Shown one piece after another: positions 1 to 11,119 of a stretch of 64,000 nt of DNA. Below the pieces are notes generated by a model. That model had not been told where the DNA came from and did no database searches. It worked only from the letters and a program-made list of their open reading frames with translations. Source of the DNA: a virus; the IMG/VR virus record IMGVR_UViG_3300008448_000023, positions 30,413 through 94,412 of that record. One strand, given 5' to 3'. Position numbers and translations under genes: made by a program. Numbering within the stretch: the first letter of the stretch is position 1; each line of letters begins with the position of its first letter.

Positions 1-1
1 T

Positions 2-3000
2 CCACGAATCACAATCACAACAACTCTGGCAGTGGGTGATAAAATCACCGTACAAGAGTTTCCAGCTACCTACGGCAATTTTGTGCCAAACACACCAACC
101 AAATTGGGACTATACCCAGCATGGAAACCCGGCATAGTCACAGTAGACACCACCACTGGCACAGCTCAAGTAATCGTAGGACACGACGGCAGCCAAACAC
201 CTGTGTTTGGTGACGTGCGCGACGATGTGTTGTTGGAATTTGAAAAACGTATCTACAATAACCTCAAGGTAGACGGAAATCCAGTACCACTCAGTGTGTA
301 CGATGTATTGCCTGGACAATTCAGAGACACTGGTTATAGTTTTTCAGAGATCAATCAGATTCTAGCACAAGATTTTTTAAGCTACGTTGGTTGGAACAAA
401 CTAGACTACAACAATCAGAATTACATTGCCAGCAATGAATTTAGTTGGAATTATTCTAATGCTACCAACAAGCTCAACGGAGAAAATCTTCTAGGTGCCT
501 GGCGCGGGATCTATCGTTATTTCTATGACACTCAAGATCCTTCCCGCACACCATGGGAAATGCTGGGCTTTACTATTGAACCTACCTGGTGGATCTCTAC
601 CTATGGTCCAGCACCTTATACTAATACCAACCTGGTACTGTGGGATGATTTAGAAGCTGGCCTGATACGTGATCCTGCTGGCTCGTATTTCTTGCCGCAA
701 TATGTAAGGCCTGGTCTTACTGATGTAATTCCAGTGGACTCAGAAGGCAACTTACTGAGCCCATTTGATTGTGTTGTTCAAGACTACGATGACCAGCAAT
801 GGCAACGAAGCTGGGTAGCAGGCGACGGCGGACCAGTAGAAGCATCTTGGTGGAATTCTAGTTCTTATCCTTTTGCTGTAATGCGACTGTTAGCATTGAC
901 TCGTCCAGCTAAATTTTACAGCCTGTTTGCTGACCGAGATCTTTACAAGTTCAACGATGCGTTTAGCCAGTATCTTTACAATCAACGTTACCGCTTGGAC
1001 GCCAACGGCATTGAAGTCTACGGCGACGGCGTCAGCAAAGCCAGTTATATCAACTGGATTGTGGATTACAATCAGCAGTTGGGTCTAAATTCTACAAAAC
1101 GATTACAAGACGACTTGGCCAATTTAGATGTTCGTCTGTGCTATCGCATGGCCAGTTTCAGCGACAAGCAGTATATCAAACTATACACAGAAAAATCTAG
1201 CCCCAACAGTCTCAACAGCACGTTGCAGATCCCAGACGAAAGCTACGATTTACTGTTGTACAAAAATCAACCTGTTGAGCGATTGATTTACAGTTCTGTG
1301 GTAGTCCAAATAGTCGAAGGCGGGTACGCAGTCTATGGTTATTCAACTTCTCAACCCTATTTTAACATTGCAGTAAGCCAAGGTATTGGTAGGTTACGTC
1401 CTATCACCGTTGGTGATGTCACGGTCAGAGTTCCTACACAGTACACCAATTCAGTGGCTCAGGTTCCCTATGGCTTTGTGTTCACCAACCCCACCAGTGT
1501 GTGTGATTTCTTGTTGAGTTATGGCAAATTGTTGAAAGATCAAGGGTTGACCTTTGATGATCGCGCCAACGGATTCATACTAGACTGGGATCAAATGGCT
1601 CAGGAATTTTTGTATTGGACACAGCAAGGATGGGAAAATGATAGTCTTATCAATCTTAACCCATTGGCAGGAAAGTTGATCATCACTAAACCAGGTTTGG
1701 TTGCTGACAGTATCGTAACGCAGACCAGCGAAAACATTTTGTTGAATCAAAACAAACGTGAACTGAATACTCGCAACTTGAACATTGTACGTTTGGGCAA
1801 CACACTGAGCCTTGAGCCATTGACAGACGAAAGTTTGAGTTTTGCTGATTTTAGATTTACCAATTTTGAACACATGATTGTGCTAAACAATCGTAGTGTG
1901 TTCGGAGACTTGATCTATGAACCAGTAACCGGAGCTAGACAAAGTCGTCTTGACCTAGTTGCCTTTAACTCAACACAGTGGAATGGTGTTGTTGATGCCC
2001 AGGGCTTTATTCTCAATCAAGACAACGTTGAAGAATGGACTGGATTTAAGAAATACACCAAAGGCCAAATTGTCAAATACAAAGATCAGTTTTGGAGTGC
2101 GCAAACCATAGTGAACCCAAAATCAAACTTTGATTTCAATGATTGGGTCAAGAGCGATTATGAACAAATTGAGCAAGGTTTGTTGCCTAACATTGCCAAC
2201 AAATCCAATCAGTTGCAACAGACCTACAGTGTTAATTCTGCTAACTTGGAACAAGATCAGGACTTGTTGAGTTATGGTCTAATTGGATTCCGACCAAGGC
2301 AGTATATGGCTGCACTGAATCTAGATGATGTCAGTCAAGTCAACATATATCAGCAGTTCCTTAAGACCAAAGGAACTATTCTATCTGCCGAATTGTTAAG
2401 TCGAGCAAACCTAGGCAAAGAAGCAGCCGACTACAATATCTATGAAAATTGGGCAGTTCAGCGTGCGGTGTACGGCGCCAACGCCAACCGTAGTTTTGTT
2501 GAACTACGCCTTAACCGAGCACTGTTGAGTAGTAATCCAAGCCTGGTACAAGTGATTGAACCACAGCAAGTAAGTCAAGCTGACCAACAAATTTTGTTGA
2601 GTGATGTTTGGAAACAAAGTTACAAACTCACCGGAACAAACTTTTTGCCTACCACCGAAGAAACCATCACTGATACTGCTTTGCCCAGTGCCGGTTATGT
2701 AAATCTTAATGATGTAGATATTACTGCATTTTCACTGACTGATGATAGTTCTGCCATTGAGGCAGCCCTTGGTGCAGTCAAGGTTGGATCAGATCTGTGG
2801 GTAGCCAAGGTCAACACCTATGATTGGGATGTATTCCGTTGCGTACAAGTTCCTGGATATATTGATCACGTCTGTGACAATCTTGACGGAACCAGTATTG
2901 CAAGATTTACCAAGGCACACGGACTAGTTCCAAGTGACCAACTGATCATCAGAGAATTTGATCCGTTGGTAGACGGTGTCTACACAGTGTTAGAAACACC

Positions 3001-6000
3001 AGACATCAACAGTGTTGTTATTGCGTATACGTTTGTTGGATCGCAGAGCGTGATTGAAGGTGTGGGCATTGGTTTTAGCTTGCAATCAGAGCGAGTAGCA
3101 CAGGCCAGTGATATAATCAATCTTCCCTACGCTAATGATATTACCACAGGCAACAAAGTCTGGGTAGACAACAACGGCAACGGTCGCTGGGCAGTACTGG
3201 AAAAACAAAATCCGTTCTCAGACATTACTGAACTTGCGCCGCAACTTTTAGATGCCACAGAAGAGTACGGAGTAGCTGTAGCCCAGGCCAAAAATAGATT
3301 GGCAGCATTGGTAGGCAGTCCACGATACGGATTTAACGTTGGTGCTGAAAAAGGCGGAGTGTATGTTTACGTTAAAAACTACGGTGATCAATACATTCCT
3401 GTCAGTCCGCTAGATCAAGGAGATGCTGTACTCACACTTGACGTTACTGGAGCCCTAGGCTACGGTAATGCGGTGGACTTTGGAAATCAAACCTGGGCTA
3501 TAGCTGGCGCCAGCAAGAGTCTAGGACCCGCAGGACAAGCAGATGTAGGTTATGCTGCAATCATTTATCGTGATCCTACACTGGGAGAACCAGGAGTAAA
3601 TCCATATGCACAATGGCAACTCATTGTGCCTGAAGATTTAGATACCCTGGGAGAGTTTGGTCACAGTGTTACCGTGAGCACAGATGAGCGCTGGGCTTAT
3701 GTTGGAGCACCAGGAGCCAACAAAGTCTATGCCTATGGACGTGTGGATTGGGAAGACCAATTTGTACAGGCATTGGGCAACGGAACAACCAAGACTTATC
3801 AAATTGGTAATGTTATTCAAATCAATGCCAACACACAGTTAACAGTCACACTTGACGACACTGTGCAGTTTCTCACCACTGACTATACTGTAGCCGCTGA
3901 TTTCAACTCTGTAACATTTACAACTGCTCCAGCAGCAGGTGTAGTGGTCAAAATACAAAGAATCAATCGTCTTAACGTGGATGGTGGTACCTATTTCAAC
4001 GTAACTCAAAGCTCTACCACTGGTGGCGGCTCTGGAGCAACATTTACAATTGAACGAATCAGAGGCCAAGTAGGACAGCTTCCGGGAGCTCCAACTATCA
4101 AGGGTAGAGTGGGTCTAGTGGCTGGAGGTATAGGTTACGCAGCCGGCAATACTGTTAGATTTGCTCCAAGCAAATTTGGCGGAACTGGAACCAGTCCCAG
4201 CAATGATATTGTTTTAACAATCACTGGAGTCAACGCAACCACCGGTGCTATCGAAGCATATACTATTGCGTATAGTGCTCCAATAACAAACACATTCTCA
4301 TTGAATGAATATTTCTTCACAGCAACCAACATATATTCGTTCTCAGTGTATGTTGACGGTGTGTTGCAACGCCCACAGATTGATTACACATTTGGAGAAG
4401 ATTCAACCTACGACCTTACTTTGACTTCCAGCAGTTCTGGCTACAATGTTTATGGAACTGTAATTGAAGTACAAGCACAAAGTTACTTTGATTATGTTTA
4501 CACGTTGACTGTTGCTGGACTTGACGCTGGTGCAAGATTTGGTCACAGTGTGGCCACATCCACTGACGGTCGTCAAGTACTAGTCGGAACTCCTGACCGC
4601 ACTGTTAGTGGCAAAGTAGAAGCCGGTAGTGTCTATGTATTTGATCGTAACGTGCAAAGATTTATCTACGGAACCGATCCAAGCTCAGTTGCATTTACAG
4701 TACTCGGAACAGTGACAGAACCAGTGAGTGTTATTGTAAACAATCAATTTTTGGTCAACGAAGCCAACGATGTTCTCAATGGCACCAATACCTTTACTGT
4801 GGCAGGGAATCTTGTGACAGTAAACACTGATTTGGCAGTTGGCGACACAGTTGAAATAGAAACCAACCAATTTAGATTGATGCAGGCTATCACACAAAAT
4901 ACTGTTGCAGAATTTTCTAATTTTGGACAAGCGGTAGACCTTTGTGCTTACAATTGCAGCTTGTATGTTGGAGCACCACAAGATAGTACCGCCACCTGGA
5001 AAGCAGGTGCAGTGCAACGCAGTGTAAATCAAAGTCGCAGCTATGGTACAATCACTGCCACAGTGGCCAACCCAAGTATCACAGTCGGCGACACACTGAG
5101 AGTCAACAACATTGACGTTGCAGTACCGTCAGCTGGCACACTGACCAGTTTTGCTTCGGCTATCAATGCTGATGTTCCCAATGTGATTGCAACTGTCAAC
5201 AACGGTTTGTTGACTTTGAAAGTAAAAAATGCTGCCGCAGCCTCGCCTACAGACCTACTACAAGTTGCACCGGGCTCAGTTGGCACTGCATTTAATGCGT
5301 TTGGATTCCAGACGTTTACCTACTCTCAGACACTGTACAGTCCTTACCCAACAGAATTTGCTCAGTTTGGTTACAGCGTGTCTGTGGATGAAACTGCGGT
5401 GAACCTAGTAGTGGGATCGCCACAGGGAACTTTGTGGGTGCTAACAATATGGGACGATGGACTGGTAGACTGGGACGGCAACAGTACCACATTCTTTAGT
5501 ACCGTGGAGCAGAGCGGTAGTGTATACACCTACGATTATTTGCCTGCTGCCAACGAAAGCGCAGCCAACACAGGAAAATTTGTGTTTGGAATTCAAATAA
5601 TTGATTCCAATGTAAGACCGTTGGACGGTTATGGTACTTCGGTGAGCTATGTAGACGGGGTGCTGATGTTAGGTGCTCCGGGCAGCGATGCTGTGGCCAG
5701 TGACAGTACCGCTGCTGATTACGGCCGAGTTTTTGTGTCACAAAACCCAAATAGAATTCCTGCGTGGACCACATTAAGACAACAACAACCAGTGGTTGAC
5801 ATTGGACTAATCAATGGAGTATTCACATACGATCGAATCACCAGTGCTCGTACTGAACAGTTTGATTTCTTTGATCCTTTGCAAGGCAAAATACTTGGCG
5901 CAGCAAGACAAAACATCGATTACATTGGAGCTGTTGATCCAGCACAGTACGACAACGGTCCAACCAACAACAATGGCACAACATGGTTTGCAGAGCATGT

Positions 6001-9000
6001 GGGAGAAATTTGGTGGGATATTGGTACAGTAAGATTTATTGACCCCAACCAAGATGATATCGTATATGCCAGCCGACGCTGGGGACAACTGTTCCCTGGT
6101 AGTACTGTAGACATTTATCAGTGGGTCGAAAGCACAGTACCGCCAGCGTCTTACTCAGGACCTGGAGTACCTCTCAACATAAATTCGTTTAGTTTCAGCG
6201 CTCGTCTCAGCACAGACGGTGTTGTGAACACATATTATTATTTCTGGGTTCGAGGTATAACCACAGTGGCCACTAACAAAGGTAAAACTTTGAGTGCTAC
6301 AACTGTAAGTCGCTACATTGAAAATCCAAAAAGCAGCGGTATTCCGTACATTGCTCCTATCAATGCCAGCACAATTGCCTTGTATAATGCCGCAAACATC
6401 ATCGAAGCGCAGGATACCATAATCAACATTGAGTATGATCGTGAGTATACCACCAACAATGTTCACGTAGAGTATGAGCTGATTGCGCAAGACAAGTCCG
6501 ACGGCTTCTTGAGCGACGGATTATATCGTAAATTACAGGACAGTTTCTGCGGAGTTGACACAGCAGGTAATCTTGTACCAGATCCTAACTTGAACGCAGC
6601 AGAACGATACGGTGTCCAATTCCGTCCGCGCCAGTCAATGTTTGTGGATCGCTTTGAAGCTCTGAAAAATTATTTACAACGTGCCAATGCAGTGTTGGCC
6701 ATGTACACTATTTCCGAAAGTAGAAGTTTTAATCTGCTGAATTCCAGCGATCCTGAGCCAGATTCCACCACCCCTGGACAGACTGAGCCAAACTGGAACA
6801 TGCGTGTAGCCAACTTGGAAATTTTGAGTTTCCAAAACATATATGCTGTGCCAATTGGTTATAGATATCTAGTAGCCAGCGACAGTAGCAACAACGGTCT
6901 GTGGACAATCTATCAAGTGCAATACGTACAAAACGGACTATTTGATGCTCGAGAGTTAGTACTAATCAAGGTACAAAACTATGACACCAAACGTTACTGG
7001 AGTTACATTGACTGGTACTTGCCGGGATACAACCCATCTACTAAAGTAACTGCAGAAGTTCCTAACTTCAGTACGTTAGACACCTTGTCTGTTCCTGTGG
7101 GAACCAGTGTGCGAGTGACTGCTAACGCACAAGGTAAATTTGAAATTTATCTCAGGTCGTTGACTGGCTGGGATCGAGTGGCTTTAGAAGACGGTACCAT
7201 TGCATTCTCGGCTGAATTGTGGGATTATGCACTGGGACGTTTTGGATTTGACGTTGAAGTGTTTGATGCGCAGTACTTTGATCAAGAGCCAGTGATTGAA
7301 ACTCGCAAGATCATTCAGGCCATCAATCAAGAACTGTTCATCGACGACCTGCTGTTAGAACGCAATCGCAGCTTGACGCTGATGTTTAACTATGTGCTCA
7401 GTGAGTTTGCAGCCCCTGAGTGGTTGGTTAAAACTTCGTTGATTGACGTTGATCACCGAATTCGAAATCTAGAACCCTTCCAGAACTATCGTCAAGATAA
7501 TCAGGAATTCGTTCTTGACTATATTCAAGAAGTCAAGCCTTATCACGTACAAATTCGTGAATTTAATCTGTTGTACAATGGTCAAGACCAGTACGGCGGC
7601 GACGTCACTGACTTCGATGTGCCAGCATACTACAACACTAGTTTGCCAATACCGCAGTACACAAGTCCAATATTAAACATCAGCGACACAACTGATCCAC
7701 GTTACCAATCGCCATATTTGCTCAGCACTCCTGAACCTGATAACACACTCAGCGACGCTGATCCAGGTGCGTTAATTTGGCAAACTTGGCCTTACACACA
7801 ATGGTATGGCAACTATTTGCTGAACTTACAAAGAATTGAGATAGTAGATGCAGGCTCAGGCTATACAGATGTTCCAACTGTGATTATCACTGGTGATGCT
7901 GATGTTCCTGCTACTGCTGAAGCTTTCTTGACCAGCTTTGGATCTATTGCTTTTATTACTATAACTGATCCAGGATCAGGATATTTTGCCACTCCAGTGA
8001 TTACATTTGACGGGGGCAACGGCACAGGCGCAAGAGCTTATCCTATAATGGGCAATGATCTTGTTCGTAGCTTTAAGACAGTGATCAAGTATGACCGTTG
8101 TTCGTATCAAACACAAGTTCTTACTTGGGATCCTAGTGGCACGTATGAAGACGGCACACTGGTACGATTCACTGATCGTGTATGGAGAGCATCTAGTCTA
8201 GATTCAACGGCTGTAGTAGGACCAACGTTTAATCTTGAAGATTGGACTCTAGTACCTGCCAGCGAACTTGGCGGCATAGACCGAACAGCTGGTTATTATG
8301 TTCCTGGGGTCAACGAGCCTGGTATAGATTTGCCTTTGTTGATTGATGGCATAGACTATCCTGGTGTACAAGTTTATGGTAAAGAGTTTGTGTCTGGGGA
8401 GACCCTGGATGTTGAGTACAGCAGCAGTTTTACTGACGTATATCTTGGCACACGAGTTACAGACATCAATGTTGATGGTGGCGAGTTCATTGGACTGTAC
8501 GAAGGCCATGCACCTGAAGAACTAGTAAATGGCAGCGAGTTTGACACTGTTGATATCAAAGTGTTCACACGCCCGGGCAGTGATTGGTCTTTGCTTGACG
8601 GTGTTGCAGGAAATGACGGTCATGGATTTCAAATAGCTAGCCGTCGCTACACAGTGTCTGATGTGGGTAATGCTGTGTTTAACTGGGACGGTATTGAAGA
8701 ACATCCTGTTTATCTTGATGTTGCAAACATTACTACTGGCGTAAATCTGGATCTCAGTACAGACTATACAGTTGATTGGGTAGCAAAAACTGTTACAGTT
8801 ACTGGTAATATCAGTGTCAACGATTCTATATCAATCACAGCTTATGAAGTTGGCGGTGGTAGTCAGCTATATCGAGCCAATGCCATAGGTGATAACGAAG
8901 ATTTCTTAATAGTACCTGTAGCAGCTAACGAAATTTACGATGTTGTGCTATTTGTCAACGGCGTGTTGACTCAGGTCAACACATGGGAAGCTTACTACCC

Positions 9001-10951
9001 AGCTGACGTTTGGAATCAACTCACAGCCTACAACAGATTAGATGTAGTCTATACCACAGGTCCTAGCTATTACCGTGCTATTCAAAATGTTCCTGCTGGT
9101 ATTGCAATCACCAACACTGATTATTGGCAGTCTTTTGTGCCTGGGCAGTTAAGCAAGGTCAACTTGTCTACTGCTTACACCGCCAGCGACTATTTGACTT
9201 TTGTTGTACTAGGCATCACTACACCAATTCAATATTCCTGGAGCACTCCACAAACTGAATATTTTACAGTTGATGCAGCAATCAATGCGGCTCGCACTGT
9301 AAATCTTTCCAACAACACTGGCGGCACCAATCCTTGCAACGCCATTGTTGAGATCAATGGCTTACGCCTGCGTCCTTCGGAAGGCGCAGAATACATTGGA
9401 GACAACACTACCACAGGATTTGCTTTGCCAACCCGAGGTGGATATTCCCAAGGTATTGTTAATGCACTAACTGATGTGACGGTGTATGTTAACAATGTGC
9501 TGCAACAGCAAAACACTGGCGCAGGCGGAGCTTATGTAGTAACTCCCTGGAACAGCGTCAGTAATGACCGTGAAGTAGTGTTTGCAGTACCTCCGGCAGT
9601 TGGTGATCGTATATTGATTGCTGTAAGTACAGTAGCTGAATACCTTATTGTGAACTCACAACTACAACTAGTTACTGCACCCACAATTGGCGCAACTATT
9701 GCAGTGACCACTTATAACGACACAAGTCAACAAAATATTCTTACCTTGGTATTCCAGGGTCCATTGAATACTGGTATCACTGTAACTGAAAGCTATGACA
9801 GCACTACTTTTGATGCTGGCAGCACAACCGGTGCTCCAGGATCTTATGATTATTCTGCTGGTGCAATAATTCCAGACAACAATCTTGATCTTCAGCGATT
9901 GGGAGTACAAGCTGGTCGTTTGTGGGTCACACTCAACGGCTATAGACTGTTTGACGGTGTAGATTACACTGTACAGGGCCAGTATCTCATACTGGCATCT
10001 GGACCAATGGCCAGTTCTGATATTGTTGTGATAACTGAGTTCACAGAAAGCGTGGTGCCTGAGGCATTGGCTTTCCGTATTTTCCAAGACATGCGCGGAG
10101 TGCAGGCAACCTATCGCATGACTACCGCAACAACCACATTCTTAACAGCCAATGTCACTGCCAGTGCTGATATCATTTATGTTAATAATGCCAGTGCGCT
10201 GACCGAACCAGATTTGCCCAACGGAATTTTTGGTGTGTGCATGATAGAAGGCGAACGTATTATGTATCGCAACAGAAATACAGCATTGAACACCATCAGT
10301 GGACTCATGCGTGGCACAGCAGGAACTGCTACAACTGGCCACAGTGCTGGTACTGTGGTCTATAACATGGGACGCGGCAATTTGATGTATGAAGAATACC
10401 AAGATCGTATTGTAAAAGATACATCGTTGGGCGACGGTTCTACTACTATTTTCTATGCACCCAACATCAATGCTGTGCCAGAATATCCACGTGACAGCAG
10501 TACTGCTTATATTGATCACAGCATTGAAGTGTATGTAGGCGGAATTAGACAGTATCCTATCACTGAGCTTGAAACCCCAAGTCAGTATAGATACACTGTG
10601 TCTATGATAGAGCCATTGAGCATTGAGTTTATCACTGACAATGATCCAGTTAGTCCGCTGCTGGCACCAGCTGCTGGTGAAGAAGTTTCAATAACTCAAC
10701 GAGTAAGCAAGAGCTGGTACGATCTTGGAACTATTTCTCCAGTCACCAGCATCGTGGTTGGAAACAGCTACTTTATCTGGGCTCTAGGAAATACCAACTG
10801 GATTGCACTGGGCGCTGAAGACGCTAGAGAAGGTGCGTTGTTTACAGCTACCGCAGCAGGAACGGGAACAGGACAAGTGCGTACTGCCAGCGATGGTATA
10901 GCTCTGCAGGAAACTGACACTCAGGCTGCAAGGTTCCTGCGTGGTTTATAA
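2..10951 (+). CDS. Giant virion structural protein, FG-GAP-like, 5' end outside window
   Basis: The frame is open from base 2 with no stop, so about 3649 residues are visible and the true start lies upstream; the GTG at 32 is only an internal codon. The protein is rich in beta-strand-like Gly/Thr/Val/Asn sequence. Around nt 3260-5700 it carries recurring FG-GAP-type units, with cores such as EFGHSV, RFGHSV, NFGQAV, QFGYSV and GYGTSV, each followed by a VGAP/VGTP-like turn, as in beta-propeller surface proteins. The C-terminal end has a Gly/Ala/Thr-rich segment typical of phage virion proteins. No catalytic motif was recognised. It is followed at once by other structural genes, so a long tail, fibre or baseplate-associated protein is likely. 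Structural role is confident; the exact location in the virion is not. Confidence 0.8.
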   Translation, partial: PRITITTTLAVGDKITVQEFPATYGNFVPNTPTKLGLYPAWKPGIVTVDTTTGTAQVIVGHDGSQTPVFGDVRDDVLLEFEKRIYNNLKVDGNPVPLSVYDVLPGQFRDTGYSFSEINQILAQDFLSYVGWNKLDYNNQNYIASNEFSWNYSNATNKLNGENLLGAWRGIYRYFYDTQDPSRTPWEMLGFTIEPTWWISTYGPAPYTNTNLVLWDDLEAGLIRDPAGSYFLPQYVRPGLTDVIPVDSEGNLLSPFDCVVQDYDDQQWQRSWVAGDGGPVEASWWNSSSYPFAVMRLLALTRPAKFYSLFADRDLYKFNDAFSQYLYNQRYRLDANGIEVYGDGVSKASYINWIVDYNQQLGLNSTKRLQDDLANLDVRLCYRMASFSDKQYIKLYTEKSSPNSLNSTLQIPDESYDLLLYKNQPVERLIYSSVVVQIVEGGYAVYGYSTSQPYFNIAVSQGIGRLRPITVGDVTVRVPTQYTNSVAQVPYGFVFTNPTSVCDFLLSYGKLLKDQGLTFDDRANGFILDWDQMAQEFLYWTQQGWENDSLINLNPLAGKLIITKPGLVADSIVTQTSENILLNQNKRELNTRNLNIVRLGNTLSLEPLTDESLSFADFRFTNFEHMIVLNNRSVFGDLIYEPVTGARQSRLDLVAFNSTQWNGVVDAQGFILNQDNVEEWTGFKKYTKGQIVKYKDQFWSAQTIVNPKSNFDFNDWVKSDYEQIEQGLLPNIANKSNQLQQTYSVNSANLEQDQDLLSYGLIGFRPRQYMAALNLDDVSQVNIYQQFLKTKGTILSAELLSRANLGKEAADYNIYENWAVQRAVYGANANRSFVELRLNRALLSSNPSLVQVIEPQQVSQADQQILLSDVWKQSYKLTGTNFLPTTEETITDTALPSAGYVNLNDVDITAFSLTDDSSAIEAALGAVKVGSDLWVAKVNTYDWDVFRCVQVPGYIDHVCDNLDGTSIARFTKAHGLVPSDQLIIREFDPLVDGVYTVLETPDINSVVIAYTFVGSQSVIEGVGIGFSLQSERVAQASDIINLPYANDITTGNKVWVDNNGNGRWAVLEKQNPFSDITELAPQLLDATEEYGVAVAQAKNRLAALVGSPRYGFNVGAEKGGVYVYVKNYGDQYIPVSPLDQGDAVLTLDVTGALGYGNAVDFGNQTWAIAGASKSLGPAGQADVGYAAIIYRDPTLGEPGVNPYAQWQLIVPEDLDTLGEFGHSVTVSTDERWAYVGAPGANKVYAYGRVDWEDQFVQALGNGTTKTYQIGNVIQINANTQLTVTLDDTVQFLTTDYTVAADFNSVTFTTAPAAGVVVKIQRINRLNVDGGTYFNVTQSSTTGGGSGATFTIERIRGQVGQLPGAPTIKGRVGLVAGGIGYAAGNTVRFAPSKFGGTGTSPSNDIVLTITGVNATTGAIEAYTIAYSAPITNTFSLNEYFFTATNIYSFSVYVDGVLQRPQIDYTFGEDSTYDLTLTSSSSGYNVYGTVIEVQAQSYFDYVYTLTVAGLDAGARFGHSVATSTDGRQVLVGTPDRTVSGKVEAGSVYVFDRNVQRFIYGTDPSSVAFTVLGTVTEPVSVIVNNQFLVNEANDVLNGTNTFTVAGNLVTVNTDLAVGDTVEIETNQFRLMQAITQNTVAEFSNFGQAVDLCAYNCSLYVGAPQDSTATWKAGAVQRSVNQSRSYGTITATVANPSITVGDTLRVNNIDVAVPSAGTLTSFASAINADVPNVIATVNNGLLTLKVKNAAAASPTDLLQVAPGSVGTAFNAFGFQTFTYSQTLYSPYPTEFAQFGYSVSVDETAVNLVVGSPQGTLWVLTIWDDGLVDWDGNSTTFFSTVEQSGSVYTYDYLPAANESAANTGKFVFGIQIIDSNVRPLDGYGTSVSYVDGVLMLGAPGSDAVASDSTAADYGRVFVSQNPNRIPAWTTLRQQQPVVDIGLINGVFTYDRITSARTEQFDFFDPLQGKILGAARQNIDYIGAVDPAQYDNGPTNNNGTTWFAEHVGEIWWDIGTVRFIDPNQDDIVYASRRWGQLFPGSTVDIYQWVESTVPPASYSGPGVPLNINSFSFSARLSTDGVVNTYYYFWVRGITTVATNKGKTLSATTVSRYIENPKSSGIPYIAPINASTIALYNAANIIEAQDTIINIEYDREYTTNNVHVEYELIAQDKSDGFLSDGLYRKLQDSFCGVDTAGNLVPDPNLNAAERYGVQFRPRQSMFVDRFEALKNYLQRANAVLAMYTISESRSFNLLNSSDPEPDSTTPGQTEPNWNMRVANLEILSFQNIYAVPIGYRYLVASDSSNNGLWTIYQVQYVQNGLFDARELVLIKVQNYDTKRYWSYIDWYLPGYNPSTKVTAEVPNFSTLDTLSVPVGTSVRVTANAQGKFEIYLRSLTGWDRVALEDGTIAFSAELWDYALGRFGFDVEVFDAQYFDQEPVIETRKIIQAINQELFIDDLLLERNRSLTLMFNYVLSEFAAPEWLVKTSLIDVDHRIRNLEPFQNYRQDNQEFVLDYIQEVKPYHVQIREFNLLYNGQDQYGGDVTDFDVPAYYNTSLPIPQYTSPILNISDTTDPRYQSPYLLSTPEPDNTLSDADPGALIWQTWPYTQWYGNYLLNLQRIEIVDAGSGYTDVPTVIITGDADVPATAEAFLTSFGSIAFITITDPGSGYFATPVITFDGGNGTGARAYPIMGNDLVRSFKTVIKYDRCSYQTQVLTWDPSGTYEDGTLVRFTDRVWRASSLDSTAVVGPTFNLEDWTLVPASELGGIDRTAGYYVPGVNEPGIDLPLLIDGIDYPGVQVYGKEFVSGETLDVEYSSSFTDVYLGTRVTDINVDGGEFIGLYEGHAPEELVNGSEFDTVDIKVFTRPGSDWSLLDGVAGNDGHGFQIASRRYTVSDVGNAVFNWDGIEEHPVYLDVANITTGVNLDLSTDYTVDWVAKTVTVTGNISVNDSISITAYEVGGGSQLYRANAIGDNEDFLIVPVAANEIYDVVLFVNGVLTQVNTWEAYYPADVWNQLTAYNRLDVVYTTGPSYYRAIQNVPAGIAITNTDYWQSFVPGQLSKVNLSTAYTASDYLTFVVLGITTPIQYSWSTPQTEYFTVDAAINAARTVNLSNNTGGTNPCNAIVEINGLRLRPSEGAEYIGDNTTTGFALPTRGGYSQGIVNALTDVTVYVNNVLQQQNTGAGGAYVVTPWNSVSNDREVVFAVPPAVGDRILIAVSTVAEYLIVNSQLQLVTAPTIGATIAVTTYNDTSQQNILTLVFQGPLNTGITVTESYDSTTFDAGSTTGAPGSYDYSAGAIIPDNNLDLQRLGVQAGRLWVTLNGYRLFDGVDYTVQGQYLILASGPMASSDIVVITEFTESVVPEALAFRIFQDMRGVQATYRMTTATTTFLTANVTASADIIYVNNASALTEPDLPNGIFGVCMIEGERIMYRNRNTALNTISGLMRGTAGTATTGHSAGTVVYNMGRGNLMYEEYQDRIVKDTSLGDGSTTIFYAPNINAVPEYPRDSSTAYIDHSIEVYVGGIRQYPITELETPSQYRYTVSMIEPLSIEFITDNDPVSPLLAPAAGEEVSITQRVSKSWYDLGTISPVTSIVVGNSYFIWALGNTNWIALGAEDAREGALFTATAAGTGTGQVRTASDGIALQETDTQAARFLRGL

Positions 10952-10969
10952 CAAGGTAAATAAGTGATC

Positions 10970-11119
10970 ATGTCAAATACAGTACCAAACAAGCAACAAC
11001 CACCAAAAATGCCGGCTGCACCGCGCCGGCCCAACGAGCACGGTACAATCAGCGTACAGGGTTATTTTAGAGTGTTTGATCCAAAAACACAAAAAACCAT
11101 TGTGGAGGGTCGCTCATGA
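10970..11119 (+). CDS. Small virion-region protein, 49 aa
   Basis: ATG TCA AAT start, stop TGA overlapping the ATG of the next gene (TCATGATAG), which implies translational coupling. The N-terminal third is Pro/Gln/Lys-rich and probably disordered; the C-terminal part (GYFRVFDPKTQK) resembles the start of the following protein (GFVKIHNPETGE), suggesting a split or duplicated beta-hairpin. It sits 18 bases after the giant structural gene. I do not recognise a family; a small accessory virion protein is an inference from position. Confidence 0.7.
   Translation: MSNTVPNKQQPPKMPAAPRRPNEHGTISVQGYFRVFDPKTQKTIVEGRS

Noticed and set aside
110-10519. Many long minus-strand frames under the giant structural gene
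   Set aside because: They are shadows of a 3.6-kb-codon gene with low-complexity Cys-rich translations and no ribosome sites.
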